From assembly GCF_001436295.1 (NCBI RefSeq), contig NZ_AYYY01000014.1:1-64000 (forward strand): a stretch of 64,000 nucleotides of DNA. Direction: 5' to 3'. Position numbers and translations under genes: made by a program. Shown in pieces: positions 1 to 6,999 of this stretch; positions within the stretch are counted from its first letter, which is position 1; the number at the start of each line of letters is the position of its first letter. Source of the DNA: Paucilactobacillus vaccinostercus DSM 20634 (GTDB lineage: Bacteria > Bacillota > Bacilli > Lactobacillales > Lactobacillaceae). A model generated the notes under the pieces. It did no database searches. It was not told the origin of the DNA and was given only the letters and a program-made list of their open reading frames with translations.

Positions 1-56
1 AGCTTTGGCAGCATCATGTTAGCTTCATAAACTTTTTGCTTTAAATCTTCAAGCAT
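1..56 (-). CDS. araD: L-ribulose-5-phosphate 4-epimerase, N-terminal fragment (cut by window edge)
   Basis: Only the first 18 codons are inside the window; they read MLEDLKQKVYEANMMLPK, which matches the usual start of AraD (typically MLEDLKxxVYxANxxLPK). AraD converts L-ribulose 5-phosphate to D-xylulose 5-phosphate, the last step of arabinose entry into the pentose phosphate route. An AGGAAG ribosome binding site lies about 11 bases upstream. The gene follows araB by 34 bases on the same strand, so it is the second gene of an ara operon that continues beyond the left edge, probably with araA. The identification rests on few residues plus the context. Confidence 0.8.
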   Translation of the reverse strand, partial: MLEDLKQKVYEANMMLPK

Positions 57-90
57 TCTCTCAAACTCTTCCTTTCTTAAACCAAATAAA

Positions 91-1695
91 CTAGTTCATC
101 TTCATTGATTCTACTGCTTTCCCTTCAACAGGTAAAGCGGCTTTATAATTATCGATAAATTTCTCGTAACCACGAACACTAACTGGTTCTGGTTCGAGTG
201 TCATGCTATCTGGGTCAGTGAAGACGTCTTGGTCAAGGTAGTCAGACAATGATTTACCCTTAGTATCCTTAGCATACAAGGCCAACACAGCCATCCCCCA
301 TGGACCACCTTCACCGGCGTTACCCATAACAGTAATTGGTGTGTTCAATGCGTCAGCTAAGACTTGTTGCGCAACAACTGGTGTCTTGAACAAGCCACCT
401 TGAGCAATCAAAACATCTGTCTTGATGTGTTCTTCGCGAAGCAAGATATCCATACCAATCTTCAATGGGGCAAATGCTGAATACAATTGCGTCTTGAAGA
501 AGTTAGCTAATGTGAAGTTAGCATCTGGTTTGCGGACAAACATTGGACGCCCTTCAGCCATCTTGGTGATGTTTTCACCTGAAAGGTAAGCAAAGTTAAC
601 CAACCCACCGGCATCTTGATCCCCCTTCAATGAGGTATCAAACAAGGCGCCGTAAAGGTCGTTTCCTTTAACAGGGTGACCAATGGCCTTAGCAAATTCG
701 TTGAAGATGCTTGCCCATGCGTTGATGTCTGATGAACAGTTGTTGGTGTGAACCATGGCAACTGGGGCACCATCTGGCGTTGTCACCATATCAATATCAC
801 GGTGCACCTTCTTCAATGGGCTGTCCAAGACAACCATTGAGAATGCAGATGTTCCGGCTGAAATGTTACCAGTCCGCTTACGAACGGCGTTGGTTGAAAC
901 CATCCCAGTACCAGCATCCCCTTCAGAAGGTGCCATCAATGCGCCGCCTTGTAATTGGCCACTAGGGTCAAGCAAACGTGCACCTTCGTCAGTCAAAGTC
1001 CCGGCATTTTCACCAGCAACCTTAACTTCTGGCAAGATTTCCTTGATGTCCCAAGTGTATTGCTTAACTGCTTGCAAGGCACGGAACTTTTCAAGCATGC
1101 CGGCATCGTATGACTTAGCAGCTTCGTCGATTGGGAAGATCCCTGAAGCATCGCCAATTCCGACAACCTTTTCGCCAGATAATTTGTAGTGTACATAACC
1201 ATCAAGGGTGGTCATGAAGTCGATGTTTTTAACGTGTTCTTCCTTATTAAGGATTGCTTGGTACAAGTGCGCAATGCTCCACCGTTCTGGGATGTTGAAG
1301 TTGAATAATTCAGTTAATTCAGCTGCAGCGTCGCCAGTGATGTTGTTCCGCCATGTCCGGAATGGTACCAAGATTTCGTCGTTCTTATCGAAGGCCATGT
1401 AGCCATGCATCATGGCACTGATTCCGATTGAACCAATCTTTGTAATTTCAACACCGTACTTGTCTTTGACTTCAGTTGCTAAGTTAGCATAGCTGGTTTG
1501 GATTCCTTCCCATACCTTGGTTAATGGGTATGTCCAGATTCCTTTGTCTAATTCGTTTTCCCAAACGTAGTCACCAGAAGCAACTGTTTGGAAATCTGTA
1601 GAAACTAACACTGCTTTGATTCGTGTTGAACCGAGTTCGATACCGAGGGCAGTGTTTCCGCTTACAATTTCGTTCTTAATCTGATCAGCATTCAT
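91..1695 (-). CDS. araB: Ribulokinase (FGGY carbohydrate kinase)
   Basis: Cytoplasmic ATP-dependent kinase that phosphorylates L-ribulose to L-ribulose 5-phosphate in L-arabinose catabolism. The 534-residue protein shows the FGGY-kinase phosphate 1 motif near residues 18-27 (GIELGSTRIKA), the substrate-loop motif around HNNxSSDINAW-like residues in the middle, and the C-terminal GNAGEGGPWGMAV segment that is typical of the lactobacillal AraB type. Length agrees with L. plantarum AraB (about 533). The ATG is preceded by a GGAGG site nine bases upstream. It is the first gene of an operon with araD. Regulation is discussed with the promoter at 1749-1788, where an AraR-like operator sits between the -35 and -10 elements. 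Xylulokinase is a less likely alternative. Confidence 0.9.
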   Translation of the reverse strand: MNADQIKNEIVSGNTALGIELGSTRIKAVLVSTDFQTVASGDYVWENELDKGIWTYPLTKVWEGIQTSYANLATEVKDKYGVEITKIGSIGISAMMHGYMAFDKNDEILVPFRTWRNNITGDAAAELTELFNFNIPERWSIAHLYQAILNKEEHVKNIDFMTTLDGYVHYKLSGEKVVGIGDASGIFPIDEAAKSYDAGMLEKFRALQAVKQYTWDIKEILPEVKVAGENAGTLTDEGARLLDPSGQLQGGALMAPSEGDAGTGMVSTNAVRKRTGNISAGTSAFSMVVLDSPLKKVHRDIDMVTTPDGAPVAMVHTNNCSSDINAWASIFNEFAKAIGHPVKGNDLYGALFDTSLKGDQDAGGLVNFAYLSGENITKMAEGRPMFVRKPDANFTLANFFKTQLYSAFAPLKIGMDILLREEHIKTDVLIAQGGLFKTPVVAQQVLADALNTPITVMGNAGEGGPWGMAVLALYAKDTKGKSLSDYLDQDVFTDPDSMTLEPEPVSVRGYEKFIDNYKAALPVEGKAVESMKMN

Positions 1696-1748
1696 GGGAT
1701 TAAACCTCCACCTTATATAAGTAAGAAAATATATAATAACACTAAAGT

Positions 1749-1788
1749 TGTACGCTTACATTGTATGATATTTATCCGTATAAATCAA
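1749..1788 (-). promoter_or_regulatory. araB promoter with AraR-like operator and cre-like element
   Basis: On the minus strand a -35 TTGATT (1788-1783), a 17-base spacer and a -10 TACAAT (1765-1760) form a good sigma-A promoter. The spacer holds ATTTATCCGTATAAAT (1770-1785), a near-palindrome resembling the AraR box of Bacillus (ATTTGTACGTACAAAT). TGTAAGCGTACA (1760-1749) begins at the end of the -10 element and looks like a cre site shortened by two bases. An AraR repressor bound there would block RNA polymerase. No araR gene is in the window. Confidence 0.6.
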
Positions 1789-2040
1789 CACATATCTAGA
1801 TTTATGCCATCAATTCATGGTGAGTGTCCAACTAGTGCTGATAAATATACAAAATAAGCGAATAAAGATGAAATATCCACTCTCTGAAAGTAGCATTATC
1901 AATTTTTTAACGGTTTCAATTAAGTTTATTTGCAACTATTTTTTCTTTCATTTCAGCCATAGTTATATCATCGGTCACTTAATTAAATATGATAAAATTA
2001 ATGTAACAATAATATTTATTAAATAAAGGAGCTGCTACCT

Positions 2041-2721
2041 ATGAGTAACCGGATTTTGATTGTTGATGATGATCCCGATATTTTAAGTATGCTCACACGT
2101 TTCTTTACCAATTACACACCTCGATACCTTGTTGATACCGCCATTGATGCTCAAAATGCATTAAGTCAACTCACAAAATCTCCTGATTTAATCTTACTAG
2201 ATGTCAATCTTCCCGACATTGATGGATTTACTTTGATCAATCAAATTCGCCAACTCTCTACCGTTCCTATCATTTTTCTGACGGCTCGGGTTAGTGACCA
2301 AGATAAAATTCATGGTCTAAGCTCCGGTGGTGATGACTATGTTGTTAAGCCTTTCTCGCTCGGAGAACTAAGTGCTCGGGTCAGTGCTCACCTAAGACGC
2401 GAAACGACGCCCAAGCATCAAGATCAGATTGCAGTTTTTGGTTGCACCATTATTAACTACACATCAAAAACTGTCTGCGTTGACTCCCATTTACTGAACC
2501 TTGCTCAAAAGCAATATCAGTTGATTGAAATTCTAAGTCAAAATCCCAACCAAGTTTTTAGTCGTGAACAACTTTATGAACGTGTTTGGGGATATGATGC
2601 ACTTGGAAATAGTCATGTCATTGCAGAGCATGTGCGACGCATCCGAGGACAATTTGAGCAATACCATGTTACGCCACCAATTGAAACCGTCTGGGGGGTA
2701 GGATATCGATGGACAAGTTAA
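2041..2721 (+). CDS. Two-component response regulator, OmpR family
   Basis: DNA-binding response regulator of 226 residues. The receiver domain (about 1-115) has the acidic pair D9/D10/D11, the phosphoacceptor D54 in LLDVNLPD and the conserved Lys in VVKPFS near residue 104. The C-terminal winged-helix (about 130-226) carries the typical ReQLyexVWG and R-x-R-G-Q segments. The start follows AAGGAG with suitable spacing. It overlaps the histidine kinase gene by 13 bases and is followed by an ABC exporter, so its likely role is control of that transporter, as in bacitracin- or lantibiotic-sensing systems. The signal it senses cannot be told from the sequence. Base composition is AT-rich compared with the genes from 25 kb on. 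Confidence 0.9.
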   Translation: MSNRILIVDDDPDILSMLTRFFTNYTPRYLVDTAIDAQNALSQLTKSPDLILLDVNLPDIDGFTLINQIRQLSTVPIIFLTARVSDQDKIHGLSSGGDDYVVKPFSLGELSARVSAHLRRETTPKHQDQIAVFGCTIINYTSKTVCVDSHLLNLAQKQYQLIEILSQNPNQVFSREQLYERVWGYDALGNSHVIAEHVRRIRGQFEQYHVTPPIETVWGVGYRWTS

Positions 2722-3827
2722 AAAAGAGGCTAGCTAACTTAACAATTCGCCAATCGTTATTACGTGTCACGCTACTTGGAACATTGATTGCAGGAATCCT
2801 CATTCTTCTTTTTCTTATCGCATGGAACGCATTTGCTTCTCTCTGGGCAGACAAGGTCATTTACGCGCACTGGACAGTTCTTGGATTTTCTGCACATACT
2901 TTAAGTATCGCTTTTTACTTTGGAATTGATATTCTTGTCAGCATGCTGATTCTCATTTTAGTGATGCGTCAAACGGTTAGTTCATTTTATAAAAATAAGC
3001 TTGCTCAACCGATTGAACAGCTAAACTATGGCATCACACAAATCAAGGCTCAAAATCTTGATTTTAAATTGCAAAATCAAAATCAAGATGAACTCGGGGA
3101 ACTAACACGATCCTTTAGTCTCATGCAAGCAGCGCTCAAAACGTCTTTACAGCAAAATTGGCAACTACTCGAAGATCAAAAAGAAGTCAATGCTGCCTTC
3201 GCACATGATCTTCGAACACCGCTCACCGTATTGCAGGGTGACATTGAAATGTTGACACTTAATTCAGAAAATTCAGCCGACACACAGATATTGTTGCAGG
3301 ATCTACAAAATCAACTAACTCGAGTGAAAGACTTTGTCACACTTATGAATAAAATCACATCATTACAGAATGCAACCGTTGCATATGATGACTGCACCAT
3401 AGACCATTTAGTTCATCTAATCAAAAACGAGAGCAGCACTATTCTCAGTGTTTTACGTACCAATTTTGCTATCCAAAATCATAGCAAGTATTCTCATTCA
3501 ATTAAAATTTCTACTGCTGCTGTTCTTGAAGTTCTGGACAACCAATTAAATAACGCCAAACGTTTTGCACAAACAACGGTTAGTATCACCCTAAAAATCA
3601 CCGATCAAGATATCAAGATACAAGTATTCAACGATGGCCCACACTTATCTCCCACTGAACTAAAAAATGCACGAACTCCCTTCTTTTCAAAAACGAAGTC
3701 ATCCTCACATCTTGGTGTAGGAATGTATATCTGTAAAGTTATTTGTAATACTCATGGCGGTGAATTTTCCATCAAAAATACGTCAAAGGGCGTCCTAGTA
3801 ACCTCATCTTTTAACTTTAATCAATAA
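2709..3827 (+). CDS. Two-component sensor histidine kinase
   Basis: Membrane histidine kinase of 372 residues, partner of the response regulator encoded just before it. Two membrane segments (about 18-42 and 62-88) flank a very short external loop, which points to sensing in the membrane or through the neighbouring transporter. A HAMP-like linker follows (about 90-145), then the dimerisation domain with the phosphoacceptor H166 in AHDLRTPL, and an ATPase domain with an N-box (NQLNNAKRF), a G1 box (FNDGP) and a G2 box (GVGMYICK). The short loop resembles kinases that work with ABC exporters against cell-envelope peptides. The substrate is unknown. Confidence 0.88.
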   Translation: MDKLKKRLANLTIRQSLLRVTLLGTLIAGILILLFLIAWNAFASLWADKVIYAHWTVLGFSAHTLSIAFYFGIDILVSMLILILVMRQTVSSFYKNKLAQPIEQLNYGITQIKAQNLDFKLQNQNQDELGELTRSFSLMQAALKTSLQQNWQLLEDQKEVNAAFAHDLRTPLTVLQGDIEMLTLNSENSADTQILLQDLQNQLTRVKDFVTLMNKITSLQNATVAYDDCTIDHLVHLIKNESSTILSVLRTNFAIQNHSKYSHSIKISTAAVLEVLDNQLNNAKRFAQTTVSITLKITDQDIKIQVFNDGPHLSPTELKNARTPFFSKTKSSSHLGVGMYICKVICNTHGGEFSIKNTSKGVLVTSSFNFNQ

Positions 3828-3903
3828 CCGCTCCGTTGGTTGATAGAAAGTTGATAATTATCTGATATCGTCTCCTTGTAATCAAAATAAGGAGGCGTTT
3901 TTG

Positions 3904-4779
3904 ATGAACACTATTCAAATCAATCACATCACCAAAACGTATCGACAAATGACATCCCCAGCACTCGATAATCTGACACTTGAAATTGGCACTGGTATGT
4001 TCGGTCTGCTTGGAAAAAATGGTGCTGGTAAATCAACACTTATGAAAATTTTAACAACGTTAGAATATCCAACGCGTGGTACTGCCACAATCTACGGAAT
4101 CCCGTTAACACGACCGCAAGAAATTCGTAATTTAGTTGGTTATCTACCACAAAATTTTACTTTCTATCCAAATATGAGTGTTTCTGATGCTTTAGCATAT
4201 TTAGCAACTCTGGCAAACGTTCCAGTACGTGAACAACATCATCGTATTGATGACCTACTAGCTCGTGTCAATTTAATTGATAAAACCAATACTAAGGTTA
4301 AAAACTTATCTGGTGGCATGCTTCAACGTCTTGGTATTGCACAAGCATTAATCAATAATCCTCGGGTACTGATCGTGGACGAACCGACTGCCGGGCTAGA
4401 CCCTGAGGAACGCATCCGTTTCCGTAATCTCTTAGCTGACTTTGCCACTGATCGAACAGTCTTACTTTCAACACACATTGTATCCGATATTGAGACCACG
4501 ACTAACCATATCGGCATTCTTAATCATGGTCAATTACTATTCACTGGCACAACTAACGACTTAATAGTCCAAGCTAATGATCACGTTTATGAAGCAACAA
4601 CGTCTGTGGCCAAGGCCACCGACTTTAAGCAAACTCATCAAGTAAGTGAACAGGTAACCTATGACGGTCAAACACACTTTCGATTTATTGCCGAAACAGC
4701 AACCGACAAGCCCGTACATGCTACTCTTGAAGAAGCCTATATCTACTTACAGCTTCAACATGAGGGGGTATTTTCATGA
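3904..4779 (+). CDS. ABC transporter ATP-binding protein
   Basis: ATPase subunit of an ABC-2 type exporter, 291 residues from the ATG chosen here. Walker A is GKNGAGKST (about residue 40), the signature motif LSGGMLQR, Walker B VLIVDEPTAGLDP and the H-loop STHIV are all intact, so it should hydrolyse ATP. The C-terminal part after residue 215 has no recognised domain. GGAGG at 3891-3895 is eight bases from this ATG; a TTG three bases upstream is a poorer start. The stop overlaps the next start as ATGA, indicating translational coupling with the permease. With the upstream two-component system it suggests export of, or resistance to, a peptide or lipid-active compound. Confidence 0.9.
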   Translation: MNTIQINHITKTYRQMTSPALDNLTLEIGTGMFGLLGKNGAGKSTLMKILTTLEYPTRGTATIYGIPLTRPQEIRNLVGYLPQNFTFYPNMSVSDALAYLATLANVPVREQHHRIDDLLARVNLIDKTNTKVKNLSGGMLQRLGIAQALINNPRVLIVDEPTAGLDPEERIRFRNLLADFATDRTVLLSTHIVSDIETTTNHIGILNHGQLLFTGTTNDLIVQANDHVYEATTSVAKATDFKQTHQVSEQVTYDGQTHFRFIAETATDKPVHATLEEAYIYLQLQHEGVFS

Positions 4780-5891
4780 GACTATTGTGGCTTGAATCGA
4801 AACGTTTCTTTTGTAGTTTCGCTTTCTTAATATATGTCGTGTTAACATGTCTCTTTGTCTTTCTCAACGTTAATCCTTTGATAAATCGTAGTCTGTCACA
4901 TATGCCATCTTCCGAACAATATGACACCATTTATGCAACTGACTTACACTCATTAAAAGATGGTATCCTTGAGCAGTTAAATACGGAATATACTACCAAT
5001 CACTACACCACTTATCCACTTGGTTTTGCGAAAATAGTTTCACTTACACCTAGTAAACAAGCTCAAATACGTAGCGACATCACTACCATTCAAAAAACAT
5101 CTAACCATCAAGCGTTAAATAAATCTCTATTACATGTCGACCGACTTTTGGGTGGTCACTCCAGTTACAGCCTAAACAACGTTGCTACACTAGCTCACCG
5201 AAAGATGACCCCTCAAGAAGCCCACCAAGATTACCAACTAATCTTAAAACATGATCGTATTTCTGGTGATTTTGCTCGTATTTTTGCTGACATCGCCGGC
5301 TTAATTATGGGAATCTTGCCGACTGTTCTTGTGATTGCATTTTGCGATACTGATCACCGTAATCGGACACTAGCATCAATTCATGCAAAATACACATCTC
5401 AAAGTAGGCGACTCGTTACACAGTATTGTGCTAGCCTAATTGTTCTACTCTTACCCATTTTAATAATGGGTATCTATTTCCTGTTTCGCGTTTTCGTATT
5501 ATATCCTCATAATGCACTTGACCTGCTGGCCTTTTTAAAAGTAACTATCATTTGGATATTGCCAACATTGATGATTAGTAGTGCTGTTGGTTTTCTAACT
5601 TATCAACTTTTCCATAATTTTTTCGGTCTCGCTCTTCAATTCATTTGGTGGCTTATAACTATAATGGTCGGAGCACATCGTGTTGATGGTAATTATGGTT
5701 GGTTGCTAATACCACGCCACAACTCGCTACACAATGTAGCCTACTTCTACGACCATCTCGACACCCTACTTTTGAATCGTGCCATCTATTCTGGAATTGC
5801 ATTACTTTTAATTGGATTAACAATTATAATCATCCATTTTAAGAAAGAAGGTATTTCGTTTGCTGTATCACGTCATCATCAAAGATCTTAA
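4776..5891 (+). CDS. ABC transporter permease-like membrane protein
   Basis: A 371-residue membrane protein I do not recognise by name. It has one N-terminal membrane segment (about residues 12-32), an external soluble stretch of roughly 140 residues, then about six membrane segments to the C terminus. This is the layout of ABC-2 type permeases with a large first loop. Its start overlaps the ATPase stop (ATGA) and its end overlaps the next gene by 32 bases, so it is translated as part of the operon. It is probably one of two permease halves served by the ATPase. The substrate is unknown. Confidence 0.75.
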   Translation: MRLLWLESKRFFCSFAFLIYVVLTCLFVFLNVNPLINRSLSHMPSSEQYDTIYATDLHSLKDGILEQLNTEYTTNHYTTYPLGFAKIVSLTPSKQAQIRSDITTIQKTSNHQALNKSLLHVDRLLGGHSSYSLNNVATLAHRKMTPQEAHQDYQLILKHDRISGDFARIFADIAGLIMGILPTVLVIAFCDTDHRNRTLASIHAKYTSQSRRLVTQYCASLIVLLLPILIMGIYFLFRVFVLYPHNALDLLAFLKVTIIWILPTLMISSAVGFLTYQLFHNFFGLALQFIWWLITIMVGAHRVDGNYGWLLIPRHNSLHNVAYFYDHLDTLLLNRAIYSGIALLLIGLTIIIIHFKKEGISFAVSRHHQRS

Positions 5892-6501
5892 GGCAACTGT
5901 CTTGCCAATGACCATTCTTACCATTCTTCTTGCATGTTTGACACCAATTCTATTCAGTCTCAAGCCACTCACCATTTCACAAGCTTCGCTACCAGGCGAA
6001 CTATTTATTCCCCTAATTGCTATTATTTGCATTCCAACTATTTTTTTACCGGATCAAGCCGCATCAATTCAGTCTATTATCAATAGTAAACATTATCGAC
6101 TTTCTCTGCTCCATTCAATTCGGGTGGTTTGGTTCGTATCAATATTAAGTATTTTGGATCTAATAATCATCGTTCTCTACGAATCACATCAAGCATCATT
6201 CCAGGTATGGCCTTTATTGGGTGATTTCCTTGCTAAAATTTTTTTATTAACAGGTTTAATCCTGCTCTGTTACCATCTTTCTAAAAGCATTGTGATCACC
6301 TATATTCTACCAATCACATATTTTGCATTTTGTTTAGGATATTCGGGCATGGGGCCGCTAAACCTGCTTTCTCTTATCCATGGCAGACCACTATCTGATA
6401 GTTGGATTCAACTTATCATCGCTATTTTACTGTTGTTTGCTGATTTACTTCTGGTTTTTTCTCAAACTCGTTTCATTCATCACCAAGCTCCGCTAGAATA
6501 A
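5860..6501 (+). CDS. Second ABC transporter permease-like membrane protein
   Basis: A 213-residue hydrophobic protein with about six predicted membrane segments and short loops. It begins at a TTG codon with AGAAGG eight bases upstream, inside the end of the preceding gene, so it is translationally coupled to it. It lacks the large external domain of its neighbour. Together the two probably form the membrane channel for the ATPase at 3904-4779. No family name can be given from inspection. Confidence 0.7.
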   Translation: MLYHVIIKDLKATVLPMTILTILLACLTPILFSLKPLTISQASLPGELFIPLIAIICIPTIFLPDQAASIQSIINSKHYRLSLLHSIRVVWFVSILSILDLIIIVLYESHQASFQVWPLLGDFLAKIFLLTGLILLCYHLSKSIVITYILPITYFAFCLGYSGMGPLNLLSLIHGRPLSDSWIQLIIAILLLFADLLLVFSQTRFIHHQAPLE

Positions 6502-6530
6502 AACCATCATACTATTGGGGAGTTAACATC

Positions 6531-6764
6531 ATGAAAAAAATTAACAGTGAAAGTCTCAGAATTTTGGGAATTGTTATCAGTGTTCTTGGCATTGGCTTAA
6601 TTGCTCGCCCACTCATTACCGCCCTCTTTGGTCATGGACTGACCTTTTCATTCTTTGGCTTATTCACAGGTATTCCAGCCATCGTCATATCCGTAATTGT
6701 TCTGATGACTGGTTTGGCGGTATTGGAAGTTACCGAACCATTGGATGAGGAGAAAAAGCATTAG
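6531..6764 (+). CDS. Small membrane protein with two transmembrane segments
   Basis: A 77-residue protein with two hydrophobic segments (about residues 10-30 and 38-63) and an acidic, lysine-ending C-terminal tail. GGGGAG lies just upstream of the ATG. It is the last gene before a hairpin and belongs to the two-component/ABC operon. Small membrane proteins at this position often modulate a kinase or exporter, but no function can be assigned. Confidence 0.65.
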   Translation: MKKINSESLRILGIVISVLGIGLIARPLITALFGHGLTFSFFGLFTGIPAIVISVIVLMTGLAVLEVTEPLDEEKKH

Positions 6765-6790
6765 GTTAGCGAACAACTGACCACCCGTAA

Positions 6791-6840
6791 AAAAATAGTA
6801 CTATCTAACTTCATCTGCGAAGCCGATAATACTATTTCTT
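6791..6840 (+). terminator. Inverted repeat after the two-component/ABC operon
   Basis: AAATAGTACTATC pairs with GATAATACTATTT across a short loop and is followed by a T-rich stretch. It probably ends the operon 2041-6764. Confidence 0.6.
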
Positions 6841-6908
6841 ATTTTTAAATTAATTGATATTCTTTTCGACAACCTAGTCAAAACATACTCCACTAAGCAG
6901 ACACCTAA

Positions 6909-6970
6909 CAGTAAGACAAAAAATTGTTAACCATCAAATTTCGGTGATTAACAATTTTTTTGTCTTACTG
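6909..6970. terminator. Long bidirectional terminator between convergent units
   Basis: A stem of over 20 base pairs (CAGTAAGACAAAAAATTG pairs with its complement ending at 6970) encloses a short loop. A- and T-runs within the stem allow termination in both directions. It lies between the ABC operon and the 3' end of adhE. Confidence 0.75.
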
Positions 6971-6999
6971 TACGGTATCCAAACGCTTGGCTCCGTACT

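Noticed and set aside
1817-2026. 69-codon frame on the plus strand before the response regulator gene
   Set aside because: It is AT-rich, full of Ile, Phe and Lys, has no ribosome binding site and contains the likely promoter region of the following operon.
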